A DNA stretch of 64,000 nt, taken from positions 95,604,001 to 95,668,000 of the forward strand of contig OZ231126.1 in NCBI GenBank assembly GCA_965153355.1, given 5' to 3'. A model generated the notes under the pieces. It was not told the origin of the DNA. It was given only the letters and a program-made list of their open reading frames with translations, and searched no databases. Positions 39,308-54,630 of the stretch are shown piece after piece; within the stretch, counting starts at the first letter, position 1, and each line of letters starts with the position of its first letter. The DNA is from Flaccisagitta enflata. Lineage: Eukaryota; Chaetognatha; Sagittoidea; Aphragmophora. The translations under genes and the position numbers were made by a program.

Positions 39308-39903
39308 GGGATGTGGCCCCGAAGGAGCCAATGACCTATGCTTGGCTAGAAATTGAGTATTGAGGCTGGATTTTAGCCCCAAGGAAGGGATGGGAGCCAT
39401 GAGGTTGCAATTGGAGCCATGATGCTGGGAATGGAGCCTCGGAGCTGGGGTTGGAGCCATGATGCAGGGAATGGCGCCTCGGAGCTGGGGTTGGAGCCTT
39501 GAGTCTGGGATTGGAGCCCCAACGCTGGTATTGGGGCCTTGAGGCTGGGATTGGAGCCTTGATGCTGAGATTGGAGCCTCAAGGCTGGGATTGGAGTCTC
39601 AAGGCTGAAATTGGAGCCTGGAGGCTGGGATTGGAGCCTGGAGGCTGAGATTGGAGCCTGGAGGCTGGGATTGGAGCCTGGAGGCTGGGATTGGAGCCTT
39701 GATTCTGGGATTGGTGCCATGACACTGAGAATGGAGCCTTGAGGCTTAGATATGAGGCCTAAGGCTGGGATTTGAGCTGGAGGTTGAAATTTAGGCTTCT
39801 AAGTCAGGGGGGGGACGGAGGAGAAGGAGAAGGAGGAGAAGAAGGATAAAGTTTCCCATATGTGTGAAAGCATAGGTCATTGGCCCCTTTGGGGCCGCTG
39901 CCC
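39308..39903 (+). mobile_element. foldback element, type 1, with long 20-bp array
   Basis: A diverged left end (ggggatgtggccccgaaggag) and intact right end. The array of GAGGCTGGGATTGGAGCCTG units is regular at 39500-39720 and carries a minus-strand open frame of 115 codons with a repeat of about 20 residues. The left flank (39236-39307) contains gatggtcagtggtacccg. Confidence 0.88.
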
Positions 39904-40516
39904 AAAAAGCAGAAAAAATTGACAAGGAAGAAGAGGAAGAAGACGAAAAAGAAAGCAGGGAGTAGTGATGCGGAAATTGATGCACGAGACAGTGCGGTAC
40001 GCGGCAAACGACCGACAGATCGACTCACCCGTTAAAAGAGAGTGAACATGAAGGAAGACAAAAAAGAAAGAAAGAAACGCTTCTAGAGTAGAACAGAATG
40101 ATGGAAGATTGAATGTAAAAAAATAATCATTCACGCATTTAAGGACGAGATTGATTTTCTGCGTTCAGTCGTTTACACACTTTACACACGACACTACTAG
40201 TCATGACTGTTAAGTTCTGGTTCATGGTACTAACTTACTATTAGTAAGTTTTCTAATACCTTTTTTTCGTCCATCCATTGGACACACGTTTGTTTAAGGT
40301 GGCGATGGCTCCTGTCCAACAACAAGCGAGCAAATGGTTACTTTTCTAATACGTCACCTGATCTCTATATGGGTAGTTCGTCTATCGGTTTATCATTAAA
40401 TCTATTGTTCCATCGATCCGTTTAGCCTCTCAAAAATGGGCTCATTAAATTTCCTTGTTTCATTTGTCTTATTTTCACCTATGTGGAGCAGAGTTATCAC
40501 ACCATCAAAAATCTTT
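39904..40516. other. unique sequence, no gene seen
   Basis: No supported repeat or coding frame. Confidence 0.5.
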
Positions 40517-40649
<133 letters not shown>

Positions 40650-40736
40650 CTTATACCTCACTGACTAGCGCCCATCTAAAAATAAGGATCCGTTGGCCTT
40701 TTGTTTGAATTCACATTTATCATCGCCGGTCGATTG

Positions 40737-41948
40737 GAAGCGCGGATGGCATCGGCAGCACAGATAGATGGAAGCGCAGACATGATAGAGAACTAAGTCA
40801 GCAGCATCAATAGAAGCAAAGATGGAAGTGCAGACAGGTTTGGCAACTGAAGTCGGCAGCACAGATAGAAGCGAAGATGAAAGCGCAGACATGATAGAGA
40901 ACTAAGTCAGCAGCACCAATAGAAGCAAAGATGAAAGCGCAGACATGATAGAGAACTAAGTCAGCAGCACCAATAGAAGCAAAGATGAAAGCGCAGACAT
41001 GATAGAGAACTAAGTCAGCAGCATCAATAGAAGCAAAGATGGAAGTGCAGACAGGTTTGGCAACTGAAGTCGGCAGCACAGATAGAAGCGAAGATGAAAG
41101 CGCAGACATGATAGAGAACTAAGTCAGCAGCACCAATAGAAGCAAAGATGAAAGCGCAGACATGATAGAGAACTAAGTCAGCAGCACCAATAGAAGCAAA
41201 GATGAAAGCGCAGACATGATAGAGAACTAAGTCAGCAGCATCAATAGAAGCAAAGATGGAAGTGCAGACAGGTTTGGCAACTGAAGTCGGCAGCACAGAT
41301 AGAAGCGAAGATGGAAGCGCAGACATGATAGAGAACTAAGTCAGCAGCACCAATAGAAGTAAATATGGAAGTGCAGACAGGTTTGGCAACTGAAGTCGGC
41401 AGCACAGATAGAAGCAACGATGGGAGCGCAGACAAGATAGAGAACTAAGTCAGCAGCACAGATAGAAGCAAAGATAGAAGTGCAGACAGGTTTGGCAACT
41501 GAAGTCGGCAGCACAGATAGAAGCGAAGATGGAAGCGTAGACAGGATCGGGGACTAAGTTGGCAGCACAGATAGATGCAAAGATGGAAGCGCAGACAGGT
41601 TTGGCAACTGAAGTCGGCAGCACAGATAGAAGCAAAGATGGAAGCGCAGACAGGATCGGGGACTAAGTTGGCAGCACAGATAGATGCAAAGATGGAAGTG
41701 TAGACAGGTTTGGCAACTGAAGTCGGCAGCACAGATAGAAGCGAAGATGGAAGCGTAGACAGGATCGGGGACTAAGTTGGCAGCACAGATAGATGCAAAG
41801 ATGGAAGTGTAGACAGGTTTGGGAACTGAAGTCGGCAGCACAGATAGAAGCGAAGATGGAAGCGCAGACAGGATCGGGGACTAAGTTGGCAGCACAGATA
41901 GATGCGAAGATGGAAGTGTAGACAGGTTTGGGAACTGAGTCGGCAGCA
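40737..41948 (-). repeat. 54/55-bp minisatellite with higher-order structure
   Basis: Units of the form gcagcaccaatagaagcaaa.. alternate 54 and 55 bp. In the left half four units form a 217-bp higher-order repeat (about three copies). In the right half two units form a 109-bp repeat (about five copies). Variant units carry CATGATAGAGAACTAAGTCA, CAGGTTTGGCAACTGAAGTC or CAGGATCGGGGACTAAGTTG. Minus frames are open for 60-120 codons but break because 109 and 217 are not multiples of three. Confidence 0.93.
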
Positions 41949-41954
41949 TTGAGA

Positions 41955-42480
41955 TTTATCATGATTGATAATTTTTTTGCATAACTTGCATTCAAACATG
42001 AAAAAGAACCAAATGAAGCTAAAATTCATGAAGAAAATACAATGCAAATTACTGAAAATTTCATTTTTGGTAACTGACATGAGGTTCGTTGATATTCTAA
42101 GGTTGCATAAAAAATGAATAAATAAGAAAACAAAAAACATAGTTCTCTTTTAATATCGATTACAAAGAGAACTATCTTTTTGGAAATGCAAAATTTCCCT
42201 GCATTTGAGAGTCTTAGAATTTTAACAGCAAAAACAAACAAAAAATGTGAGCAAAGTTTCATTAAAAACCTTGATTTTCTTGCTTTTCTCATGTGAATTG
42301 CTTAGTCAAAATTACTTTTGAGATCAGAATATAATAGAAATGTATACACCAAGTGTCATTAAATACAATTTATCTTTTAAAATCACTCTGGCACCATTAT
42401 TGTCCAGAAAATGATGCAAAAAGTATGGTGAAACACTCAGTTTTCCTTCAAAAATTTGCCGTCGTTTAAAGAATAGACGG
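41955..42480 (+). mobile_element. truncated copy of the 9264-10030 element
   Basis: Shared blocks include catagttctctt, gcaaaatttccctg and atgcaaaaagta, in the same order and spacing as 9500-10030. About 240 bp of the left end is missing, and the copy abuts the minisatellite directly. Confidence 0.7.
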
Positions 42481-42771
42481 GAGTGCATTAGGAACCCACA
42501 GATAAAATCAATTGCATGTATCTTCTTGTCGAGTTTCTCGAACCGTGTTTTGCAGTAGCCTTAGATTTTTGCAAAGTTTTGCCACCGGGATATACTGGAA
42601 GAGCAATGGACGGTGCGGTAGGGAAAGTCTTGGCCAACCTTAACTCTACTATTTTTTTTCTTCTCTTTCTCCTCTTCTTCTTCCTCTTCTTCCTCTTCTT
42701 CAACCTCACCCTCCGGCCTCTACCGGCCTTCGTACGTTTCAAATCCCAGGAGATGCAGAGAAGAACGTAAT

Positions 42772-42894
<123 letters not shown>

Positions 42895-42982
42895 TCTGTA
42901 ACCCGGCAAGGGTCAAAAGAGAAACGAATGAGGCCACAAAGTATTAGACATACAGACATTCGAGTGGACCGAATAGACGAAC

Positions 42983-42984
42983 GG

Positions 42985-43077
<93 letters not shown>

Positions 43078-43080
43078 TTG
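42983..43080 (+). repeat. (TTG)n microsatellite
   Basis: About 31 triplets ending TTTTTG. Confidence 0.95.
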
Positions 43081-43686
<606 letters not shown>

Positions 43687-43741
43687 TGATGAAATGAATC
43701 AAAATCGACTTATTTCGCAGAAACGAGTTTTTGATAAATAA

Positions 43742-43999
43742 CAAGGCCAAGTAGGCCAACGATGCGTCCTCTTTGAATGAATGTTTTTGATGAATGAATG
43801 TTTTTTATGAATGAATGTTTTTATGAGTGAATGTTTTTTTATGATTGAATGTTTTTTTATGAATGAATGTCATTCATGAATAGGTTAGAGCTTTTTTTCT
43901 GTTGAAAAATGCATGATTTTGATGTTTTTAATGAATGCGTTACCAACCAACAGACCAACCGAGGGACACAGCCTATTATAGAGATGCGAGGACGCATCT
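43742..43999 (+). mobile_element. hairpin element, subfamily B2
   Basis: Starts CAAGGCCAAGTAGGCCAAC. The 5' motif GATGCGTCCTC follows. The middle holds about six GAATGAATGTTTTT-type units (43776-43880) and ACCAACAGACC units. The 3' hairpin GATGCGAGGACGCATC ends the element. The 5' motif is the exact inverse of GAGGACGCATC. Confidence 0.85.
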
Positions 44000-44001
44000 A
44001 A

Positions 44002-44214
44002 CAAGGCCGGATACACGGCTACCCCAGTCGCGTGCGGGTGGGCAGGGGCCGTAATTGAGGTCACCAGATCATTTGGGCAGGAGCAGTGAAGCCAAAAATC
44101 CCAAAAACCCAAAAAAAGTAAAGTGTGACCGACGGACCGACGGACGGACCAACGGACGGACCAACGGACCGACGGACCAACAAAGCGGGGTGTAGAGTCG
44201 CGTAGCACGCGACT
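44002..44214 (+). mobile_element. hairpin element, subfamily A, tandem to B2 copy
   Basis: A full copy from CAAGGCCGGATACACGG to hairpin AGTCGCGTAGCACGCGACT, followed by AAAAAG. Only two bases (AA) separate it from the B2 copy upstream. Confidence 0.9.
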
Positions 44215-44446
44215 AAAAAGAGGATTATGCCACCAGAGATTAGCGTTACTGAGCGTCAGTGGTCGGCCGTTATGAGGTCGTTATATGGTAAAAATCCGCC
44301 ATTTTATGCTAAGGTCGTTATCCCTAAATAACTGGACGTTATTTATATAAGGTTACACATTATCTAAGTAGAAGGAATAGATTTTGTAAAAGGTTCATTG
44401 CATTTGACTCATGGAAATCCTCGTTATGAAAGATGGACAACATTAC

Positions 44447-44600
44447 CACTATACTTACTATACTTACTATACTTACCATACTATACTTACCATACTATAC
44501 TTACCATACTATACTTACTATACTTACTATACTTACTATACTTACTATACTTACTATTCTTACTATACTTTCTATAGTTACTATACTTACTATACTAGGC
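44447..44600 (+). repeat. 9-bp array CTATACTTA
   Basis: About 16 units with variants CCATAC and CTATTCTTA. Confidence 0.85.
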
Positions 44601-44687
44601 CCTCTTCTATTCATTTCAGTTAGGGTAGAGAGATGGATATTGCTCCACCTATCATACTTTGGCCTAAACACTGTTAAGAGCAAGAGA

Positions 44688-44693
<6 letters not shown>

Positions 44694-44780
<87 letters not shown>
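44694..44780 (+). repeat. (GA)n microsatellite
   Basis: A pure tract of about 43 units. Confidence 0.95.
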
Positions 44781-45751
<971 letters not shown>

Positions 45752-46124
45752 ACAGTTATCGATGTATTTATTCATCTAATGAGCAAGGGCTATTGGAAGC
45801 GCCGGGAAAAAAATGACACAAATTATGATATAGATAAGTACTCATTTCATGATCATTTACAAACGGTTGATGTTGACTAGTTGATCTATCGGAGACCTTA
45901 TACCATAGAAGCTATAATCCTAACTTTTGCTCTTTCTCTCTCTCACTCTATATCTCCCCCGAGTGGGGCTTGACCTCGGGAGCACGAACTTATGGATGCG
46001 CCATCTATTGCTTTTGTTTCTTCTTTCCATCATTTTATGGATACGCCATCTATCGCTTTAGTTTCTTTTTGTTATCACTTATTTGTTGTTCTTCTATCAG
46101 ACATTGAACATGCCTGATCAAGCC
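45752..46124. other. unique sequence with short direct repeat
   Basis: ttatggatgcgccatctatt and its variant ttatggatacgccatctatc lie 44 bp apart (45990, 46034). No gene is seen. Confidence 0.5.
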
Positions 46125-46455
<331 letters not shown>

Positions 46456-46582
46456 TCGTTCTCGTTCTCTCTCCTTAGTTTATGGCTGAAAAGCTTTCTT
46501 CTGCGGTTTAATTTGATCATTTGATCAATTTGTCGGCCCCCATCTCCGCATTTTTGAGCGCCGATAATTTTCTTTTTTTTTT

Positions 46583-46746
46583 AGTCGCGTGCACGCGACT
46601 CTACAACCCGCTTTGTTCGTTCGTCGGTCACACTTTACTTTTTTTATGATTCTATTTCGTTAATCTCACTGCTCCTGCCCACATGGTCTGGTGACCATGC
46701 CCCTGCCCACCCGCACGCGACTTGGATAGCCGTGTATCCGGCCTTG
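46583..46746 (-). mobile_element. hairpin element, subfamily A, short
   Basis: A T-run is followed by the perfect palindrome AGTCGCGTGCACGCGACT. The other end is ggatagccgtgtatccggcc then ttg. The GGAC-type array is reduced to about three units. Confidence 0.85.
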
Positions 46747-47423
46747 TTCTTTTACTTTTTATCGCGCTTTTTTATCTTAGTGCCTTTCTTTTCTCTTCTT
46801 TCTGACTCTGCCCAACAAATATTGCACCATGACGTTGCTGTCATCTTCTTTGATGTACATCAAAACTCCAAAAAGGTCAAAAACACTTTTACATCACTTT
46901 CATATGACATCACTCTCATATGACATTATTCTTTTTCTTATGGCCTATCATATGTCGTTTGGCGTGAACTTTGAGAGGGCGCTGTCTCTCTCTTCACCTA
47001 AAAATGTTGTTTCAAAAAAGAAAAAAAGCCTGCGAAAAAAGCGCAATTCTATCTTCAAAATTTTTTGGCTCGACCTTTCCATCCTGGTTCGCTGTCTGGC
47101 TATGGTGATAGTCTCAAAACTGAGGTGTGACCGAATATGTTTATTGTATCTTTACAAAGAATTTGAAATAAGAAAAAATCGAGTGTCAAAAAACTTTTTT
47201 AAAGCGCTTGGGAGTCGCAAAAGTTCTTTAAAAGATGTTCATTTTATAAAGAAGTTTTTGCAGTAGGAGAAGGTGGCGTGTGGAAGCTGGGGCGAAGAAG
47301 TAAGCCAAAGAATTATCTATTTTAGGAATAAAAAAGATAGATGCGCTGCCGACTAGTATCGACGTCACATGAAAAAAAAGGAAAAAAGAATAAGAACTGG
47401 GTGCATAGATATGAACGGGAGTA
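46747..47423. other. AT-rich sequence with a 145-codon open frame, not called as a gene
   Basis: A plus frame from 46829 to 47266 is open and not microsatellite-derived. It has Lys/Leu/Phe/Ser composition expected of AT-rich noncoding DNA, no clear start context and an overlapping open frame on the other strand. Confidence 0.35.
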
Positions 47424-47599
47424 CAGTTTAATCCTCCTTTAACGGATTTCAAAAGATTAACAAATCTTATATTTAACAAGTGATATTCTTTTATAGCCAA
47501 TTTAGGAAAAAAAGGAAATAAGCTGAAGAGACTGGGAATGTATATCCATTGTAGGCAGAATTCCGTTTGTGACATGTCCGTTTGAGCGGGTTTCAACTG
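47424..47599. mobile_element. pogo-like MITE with TA target duplication
   Basis: A 176-bp element. The left end CAGTTTAATCCTCCTTTAAC and inverted right end (CAGTTGAAACCCGCTCAAAC) are decayed TIRs flanked by TA. Same family as 5062-5238. Confidence 0.78.
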
Positions 47600-47826
47600 T
47601 ACATACAAAAATGATGAAAATAAGCCGACTTTCAGTCTGTAGACCTGTCCTCATTTGAGTCCATGTCTCTGTCTGTGTTTCTCAATTTCTTTGGTCGCTT
47701 TGCCCCCATAACTTTGACTCGGCTTCTTTATCACATTTTCTCTCACGCAAAGAAATCTCTCACACTCACTCTCATTTTCTCTTCGCCAAATGATAACAGT
47801 GATGTCCTCTTGGTAACTGTTGCTAC

Positions 47827-47995
<169 letters not shown>

Positions 47996-48130
47996 GGGCC
48001 ACTGCTTCACGCCCCGGCGTGGCCTTATCTCGAAGCGGGTCGAAGGCTTTTCGGGGTGGAAGGTTGAGTCCCTTTTGGTACCGGGGCCGGGCCATGGTGT
48101 GGCCGAGGATGCTCTTTCTCAGTTAAACAT

Positions 48131-48133
48131 CAA

Positions 48134-48201
<68 letters not shown>

Positions 48202-48203
48202 TG
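48131..48203 (+). repeat. (ACG)n microsatellite
   Basis: About 23 triplets, CpG-rich (one CpG per 3 bp). Confidence 0.95.
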
Positions 48204-48507
48204 ATGACTGCGATTTTTACCCACAATTCTATTGAGAGAAATCAGGAACCGTGAAGAGGCTTTTGGTTGAGGAGGAAGATAAAAAAAAAGAGAGACCGAA
48301 GATGACACGGAGACAGTGAGGGGGGGGGGGGAATGAGAGAAGTAGAGGGATATATACTGTGTGATGGAAAGTGAATGAAAAAAGTAGAATGATGGGTGTA
48401 TGAGAGTTATGAGGGAAGTGGAGAAATACAAACTGTGGAATGGAAGATGTGATGTCAAGTAGGGTCGGTCAGTGTTGGAGCGAGATACTATGGGCATAAT
48501 CATCACC
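48204..48507. other. unique sequence, no gene seen
   Basis: GTGGAATGGAA-like fragments and a G-run at 48320. Nothing is supported. Confidence 0.5.
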
Positions 48508-48733
<226 letters not shown>

Positions 48734-48916
48734 CGGTATTCATTCTCTTCTTCCCTCTGCTCCTCATCATCGTCATTTGAGTACTTATCGGCTTCCTTAG
48801 AGGCATCATGATTCATCATCAATGATCTTCTTGCATCATCGGTCATCGCCTTTACAGATCCACCATAGATTTTCGAACCGTAATCGTCTTGAGGGGATAA
48901 TAATGCCTTTGACTCT

Positions 48917-49873
<957 letters not shown>

Positions 49874-50169
49874 TCCGCTATTTTTCATTCGCAGGTTTTA
49901 ATGGCTCCTCTTTTCCTTTTCCTCGTTTTTTTGACGGGTGGTTGCCCAGTTATGAAGCATCTTGAATGAACGAATTATTGAATGAATGAATGGTGAAAAT
50001 GAATGATTATAGAGGAGGCCAGGTTGCGAAGGGCTTAATGGTGATGGTGATAGTGATGAGGACGAGAGAGGAGAGGGAAGTAGGGGGGGGGTAGGATGAT
50101 CGCCTGATTTGGCTCAGATCGAGGAATTGGATGATTTAAAAGAAACGGAAAATAAAAGAAGAATAACAC

Positions 50170-50450
50170 CCAGGCACAGACAAAGACAGACACAGACAGA
50201 CACAGACAGACAAAGAGAGACAAAGACAGACAAAGACAGACAGAGAGAGAGAGACCTAGGTAGGTTGCAAATATCTCCGCGTGTTCATAAATTGGAGCAA
50301 TACATATGAGAAGAGGGACAGACAGACACAGGCAGACACAGGCAGACACAGACAGACGCAGACAGACACAGACAGACACAGACAGACACAGATATACACG
50401 GACAGACACAGAAAAACAAAGACAGACACAGACAGACATACAGACAGGTA
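50170..50450 (+). repeat. (ACAGACAC)n degenerate array in two blocks
   Basis: ACAGAC-type units at 50170-50250 and 50315-50450. Each block is followed by a similar ggtagg..gcaaa..tcggagcaatat segment, so the two blocks with their flanks are a diverged duplication. Confidence 0.8.
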
Positions 50451-50613
50451 GAAGGTGGCAAACATCGTGACTCGTGAATCGGAGCAATATATGATAAGAG
50501 GCAACGACCGCGTAACCTTCAGTCCGCATATATCGTTAAAATCCTCGACGACCTCTCTGACGGTACCACGTGGAAAAACACTTTCGCATTCTCAAGTCAA
50601 GTGTAAAAGAAAA

Positions 50614-50831
50614 CAAGGCCGGATACACTTTTTCCCAAGTCGTGTGCACGTGCGGGTGAGCAGGGGCAGTGATCAAACAGGCTAACCAGATATCAGGGTA
50701 AGAGTAGTGAAGCAAAAAACAAAACAAAACAAAACAAAAACTAAAAACACCAGTCAAAAAAGCAGTGTGACCAACTGGCCGACAGACTGACCGGGCGACA
50801 AAGCGGGTTATTGAGTCGCATGCAAGCCACT
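50614..50831 (+). mobile_element. hairpin element, subfamily A, decayed hairpin
   Basis: Starts CAAGGCCGGATACAC and has GGGCGACAAAGCGGG. The hairpin has decayed to AGTCGCATGCAAGCCACT. An AACAAA run is expanded in the middle. Confidence 0.8.
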
Positions 50832-51026
50832 ATTAGTGACCCACTAAAAAGAAGAACGGGAAGAAAGAGAAAGAAACAGGACTTTTTCTCGGACTGTTTC
50901 GCATATTCTGAAAAAAGATGCTGCGCTGTTTCTGCAGTAACCCTTCATGCACGTGCATGCACGTCATGAAGGGGGTAACACAAATGCATGCGCGTAGACA
51001 AACACATTTTCCATGTGCAAAGGAAG

Positions 51027-51136
<110 letters not shown>

Positions 51137-51235
51137 GATAAATGAATGATTATGACATCGACCCAGCCAAACTCAGAGGTCACCAACACTCTCAGTTGCA
51201 CCGTCACGGTATCATGCCTCACACTTTTGGTTTCA

Positions 51236-51357
<122 letters not shown>

Positions 51358-51513
51358 CCTGCATAGAAGTCGTTGCCTTTGTTTTTCTGTCTTCTTTTCC
51401 CTTTCTTTCCCTTGACCGGAAGTCGTGGCAGAAACATTTGAAGACCTCGTTGTCACTGCGGGGGCCGGAATATCATGTGTGTGTTTGCAAGAGAGAGAGG
51501 GAAAAAGAAAGGA

Positions 51514-51518
<5 letters not shown>

Positions 51519-51607
<89 letters not shown>
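51519..51607 (+). repeat. (GA)n microsatellite
   Basis: A pure tract of about 44 units running into the GAAT array. Confidence 0.95.
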
Positions 51608-51611
<4 letters not shown>

Positions 51612-51805
51612 TTGAATGAATGAATGAATGATTGAATGAATGAATGAATGATGAATGAATGAATGAATGAATGAATAAATGAATGAATGAATGAATGAAT
51701 GAATGAATGAATGAATGAATGAATGATGAATGAATGAATGAATGAATGAATGAATGAATGAATGAATGAATGAATGAATGAATGAATGAATGAATGAATG
51801 AATGA
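51608..51805 (+). repeat. (GAAT)n array
   Basis: About 48 tetranucleotides with GATT and GAT variants. It abuts the 3' part of a B-type hairpin element. Confidence 0.95.
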
Positions 51806-51807
51806 TC

Positions 51808-51903
51808 TGGTTTTGTTAAAAAAAGTTTGCATGATAGAAAGACCAACCAATCGACCAACCAACGGACAGACAAGATCTCTCACAGAGATGAGAGGACGCA
51901 ACT
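51808..51903 (+). mobile_element. hairpin element, subfamily B, 3' part
   Basis: ACCAACCAATCGACC units and the decayed hairpin AGATGAGAGGACGCAACT followed by AAAAGG. The 5' part is replaced by the GAAT array. Confidence 0.65.
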
Positions 51904-52174
51904 AAAAGGAAGAATACGCTGAAAGAGACCAAGAGACGAAGAAATACACGTTGGCATCTGATTACCATTTTTGTCCCCCGTGGGGAATTAATATCGGAAG
52001 TGCAAAATCAGGTTGACCATGACAAAGGAATCAATATTCAATAATTTTATTACAACCTGGCATATCTCAGAAGTCAAGGATCAACAAATTAGCCTGTGTT
52101 TGTGTTGGACTGTTAGTCAACTCGCAAAGTACCAAAATGCTTTGACGCGACATTTGCTGTTTCTTTCGCCTTTT
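51904..52174. other. unique sequence, no gene seen
   Basis: Nothing supported. Confidence 0.4.
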
Positions 52175-52375
52175 AGTTGCGGACACGCAATTCTATAAGA
52201 GGCTTCGTCCGTCCGTCCATCCGTCCGTCGGTAATGATCAAGTCGAAAAGTGGAAAAACAAGCGTTTTGGATACTGTGTATGTTTGTGTGTGTAAGATTG
52301 GGAATTGGGTTGTGGATGGGGGTTGGAGGCCCTTGCCCACCCGTCCGCAACGATATTGTAACCCCGTATCACTTG
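52175..52375 (-). mobile_element. hairpin element, subfamily C
   Basis: On minus: CAAGTGATACGGGGTTAC, 5' motif GTTGCGGAC, GGGTGGGCAAGGGCC, GGACGGAC units, then the 3' hairpin ATTGCGTGTCCGCAAC. The 5' motif is the inverse of GTCCGCAAC in the distal arm. Confidence 0.8.
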
Positions 52376-52433
52376 TTCTCTCTTACCCCATCATAGAATC
52401 GTGAACGAGGTTGCACAGATGATGTAAGCGTTT

Positions 52434-52436
<3 letters not shown>

Positions 52437-52474
<38 letters not shown>
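52437..52474 (+). repeat. (GA)n microsatellite
   Basis: A pure tract of 19 units. Confidence 0.95.
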
Positions 52475-52478
<4 letters not shown>

Positions 52479-52650
52479 GAGAGGTGGAATGATTTCTTCA
52501 AATTTTTTTTTTCATTCATTGCTCTTTCCATAAAAAAAGGAATTCTCACGGGCCAATGAGCCACAGGAATCATCATGGGCTGACAGAATATATTTTATTA
52601 CTGTATCTTTCTATAAATCGTCTTTTTAAATCACTCCATTCGAGCTAAAA

Positions 52651-52657
<7 letters not shown>

Positions 52658-52717
<60 letters not shown>
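52658..52717 (+). repeat. (GA)n microsatellite
   Basis: A pure tract of about 30 units. Confidence 0.95.
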
Positions 52718-52718
<1 letters not shown>

Positions 52719-53085
52719 CAGTTAGACAGAGTTTGAGAGACAGAGTGAGCAGAATAGAATCGGAAAAAAAAAATTGCGCAGGCAAAGAACCTGATTTTTT
52801 TTCTCGAAAATGCGATCTTGACAAACACAAAGAAGCCATCTCATTGGCGGTTTTTTCCCCCGCGCCATCGAGTGGGGGAAAACATGTATTGGATGATCTC
52901 AATTATTTTAGCTTATTGACAGTTACATCATTTACATGTATTGAAAGATCTTAGTAATGAAAGCAAGTAGACAATTACTGTTAACTAGGCAGAAATTGCC
53001 GATGAAGCTAAACAGACAGACAGACAGGCAGACAGACAGACAAGAGGACAACATTTATAGTGTTCGAGTTCTGTTAATCTGTTCA
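52718..53085. other. unique sequence, no gene seen
   Basis: A short GACA block at 53012-53040. No coding frame is supported. Confidence 0.5.
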
Positions 53086-54320
53086 ACCATGCCACTGTTG
53101 ACCATGTTATTTTCAATTATGCCACTGTCGGTCATGCCATGATCCATCACGCCAACGCTGGCCACGTCATTATCAATCGCGCCACTGTTGGCCATGCCAT
53201 CTTCAATCATGCCACTGTTGGCTATGCCATTTTTAATCACACAACCGCAAGCCATGCCATTTTCAATCATGCCACTGTTGAGCATGTCATTTTCAGTCAG
53301 GCCACTACTGGCCATGCCATTTCCAATCACGCCACTGTTGACCATGTCATTTTCAATCAAGCCACCGCTGGCCATGTCATCTTCAATTACGCCACTGTTG
53401 GCCATGTCATTTTCAATTACGTCACTGCTGGCCGTGCCTTTTTCAATCACGCCACTGCTGGCCACGTCATTCCTAATTTCGCCACTGCTGGCCATGCCAT
53501 TTTCAATCACGCCACTGCTGGCCATGCCATTTTCAATCACGCCACTGCTGGCCTTGTCACTTTTAATCACGCCATTGCTGGCCAAGTCATCTTTAATCAC
53601 GCCACTGTTGGCCATGCCATTTTCAATCACGCCACTGCTAGCCATGCCATTCTAAATCACGCCACTGCTGGCCACGCCATCTTCAATCACGCCACTGTTG
53701 ACCATGTCATTTTCAATCACGCCACCGCTGGCCATGTCATTTTCAAATATGTCACTGTTGGCCATGTCATTTTCAATCACGCCACTGCGGGCCCCATCAT
53801 TTCTAATCACGCCACTGCTGGCCAAGCCATTTTCAATCACGCCACTATTGACCATGTCATTTTCAATCACACCACTGCTGCCCACGTCATTTTCAATCAC
53901 GCCACCGCTGGCCACGTCATCTTCAATGACGCCACTGTTGGCCATGTCATTTTCAAATATGTCACTGTTGACCATGTCATTTTCAATCATGCCACTGTTG
54001 GCCCCGTCATTTAAAATCACGCCACTGCTGGCCATTCCATTATCAATCACGCCACTGTTGACCGTGTCATTTTCAATCACACCACTGTTGACCATGTCAT
54101 TTTCAATCACACCACTGTTGGCCATGCCATTTTCAATCACGCCACTGCTGGCCCCGTCTTTTTCAATTACACCACTGCTGCCCACGTCATTTTCAATCAG
54201 GCCACTACTGGCCACGTAATTTTCAATCACACCACTGTCGACCATGTCACTTTGCTCCATATACCTCCTTTCACCCTCCACCTCTCCTTTTTCTTGCGCT
54301 CTTTGCCTAGGAAGCACCAC
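53055..54320 (-). CDS. repeat-protein open frame with one internal stop
   Basis: An ATG at 54318-54320 opens a unique leader of about 24 residues (MVLPRQRAQEKGEVEGERRY), followed by about 38 decapeptides of consensus IENDMASSGV. One codon in a unit reads TAG instead of GAA at 53652-53654, after which the same frame continues to 53055. If translated, the product would be about 220 residues, or about 420 with readthrough. No splice signals, signal peptide or known family is recognised. The alternative is that it is only a noncoding minisatellite of codon-multiple period. Confidence 0.25.
53086..54241. repeat. 30-bp minisatellite open in several frames
   Basis: About 38 copies of a 30-bp unit containing CACGCCACTGCTGGCCATGC. 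Because 30 is a multiple of three, long frames persist. One plus frame runs 53139-54014 as decapeptides like NHATAGHAIF, and another plus frame reads SITPLLAMPF. A minus frame runs from 54320 to 53055 as IENDMASSGV decapeptides with a single stop at 53652-53654. The minus frame opens with a unique leader, MVLPRQRAQEKGEVEGERRY. Common changes are GCC/ACC, GCTG/GTTG and GCC/GTC. I cannot tell which frame, if any, is selected. Confidence 0.9.
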
Positions 54321-54630
54321 TTCACCGCTCTTAGAGAGAGAAACGGCACATGGATTATGTGGGGCAAAAGCAACCGAGATGGAAAGAAATTAAAAGAATG
54401 AAAAGACGGTGGATGAGAGAAAGACGAAGATGAGGAGGAAGAGGAGGATGAGGATGAGGAGGAAGACGTCGAAATGCTCTCCAAGGTCGAGAAAATCTAT
54501 TCAGGCTTTTGTGTAAAAAGTTTTCTGCAAACATCCTCTAAAAAAAAGGCCCGCGGGCAGCAGAGAGCAATCGACGCTCACTCTCTGTATTCTCGGATAT
54601 ATGGGTAGGACACAAAAATGAATCTCACCA

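Noticed and set aside
40737-41948. CRISPR-like direct repeats
   Set aside because: Units are continuous with no unique spacers, and the context is eukaryotic.
46829-47266. 145-codon plus-strand open frame
   Set aside because: AT-rich composition, no start context, overlapping frame on the other strand and no recognised motif.
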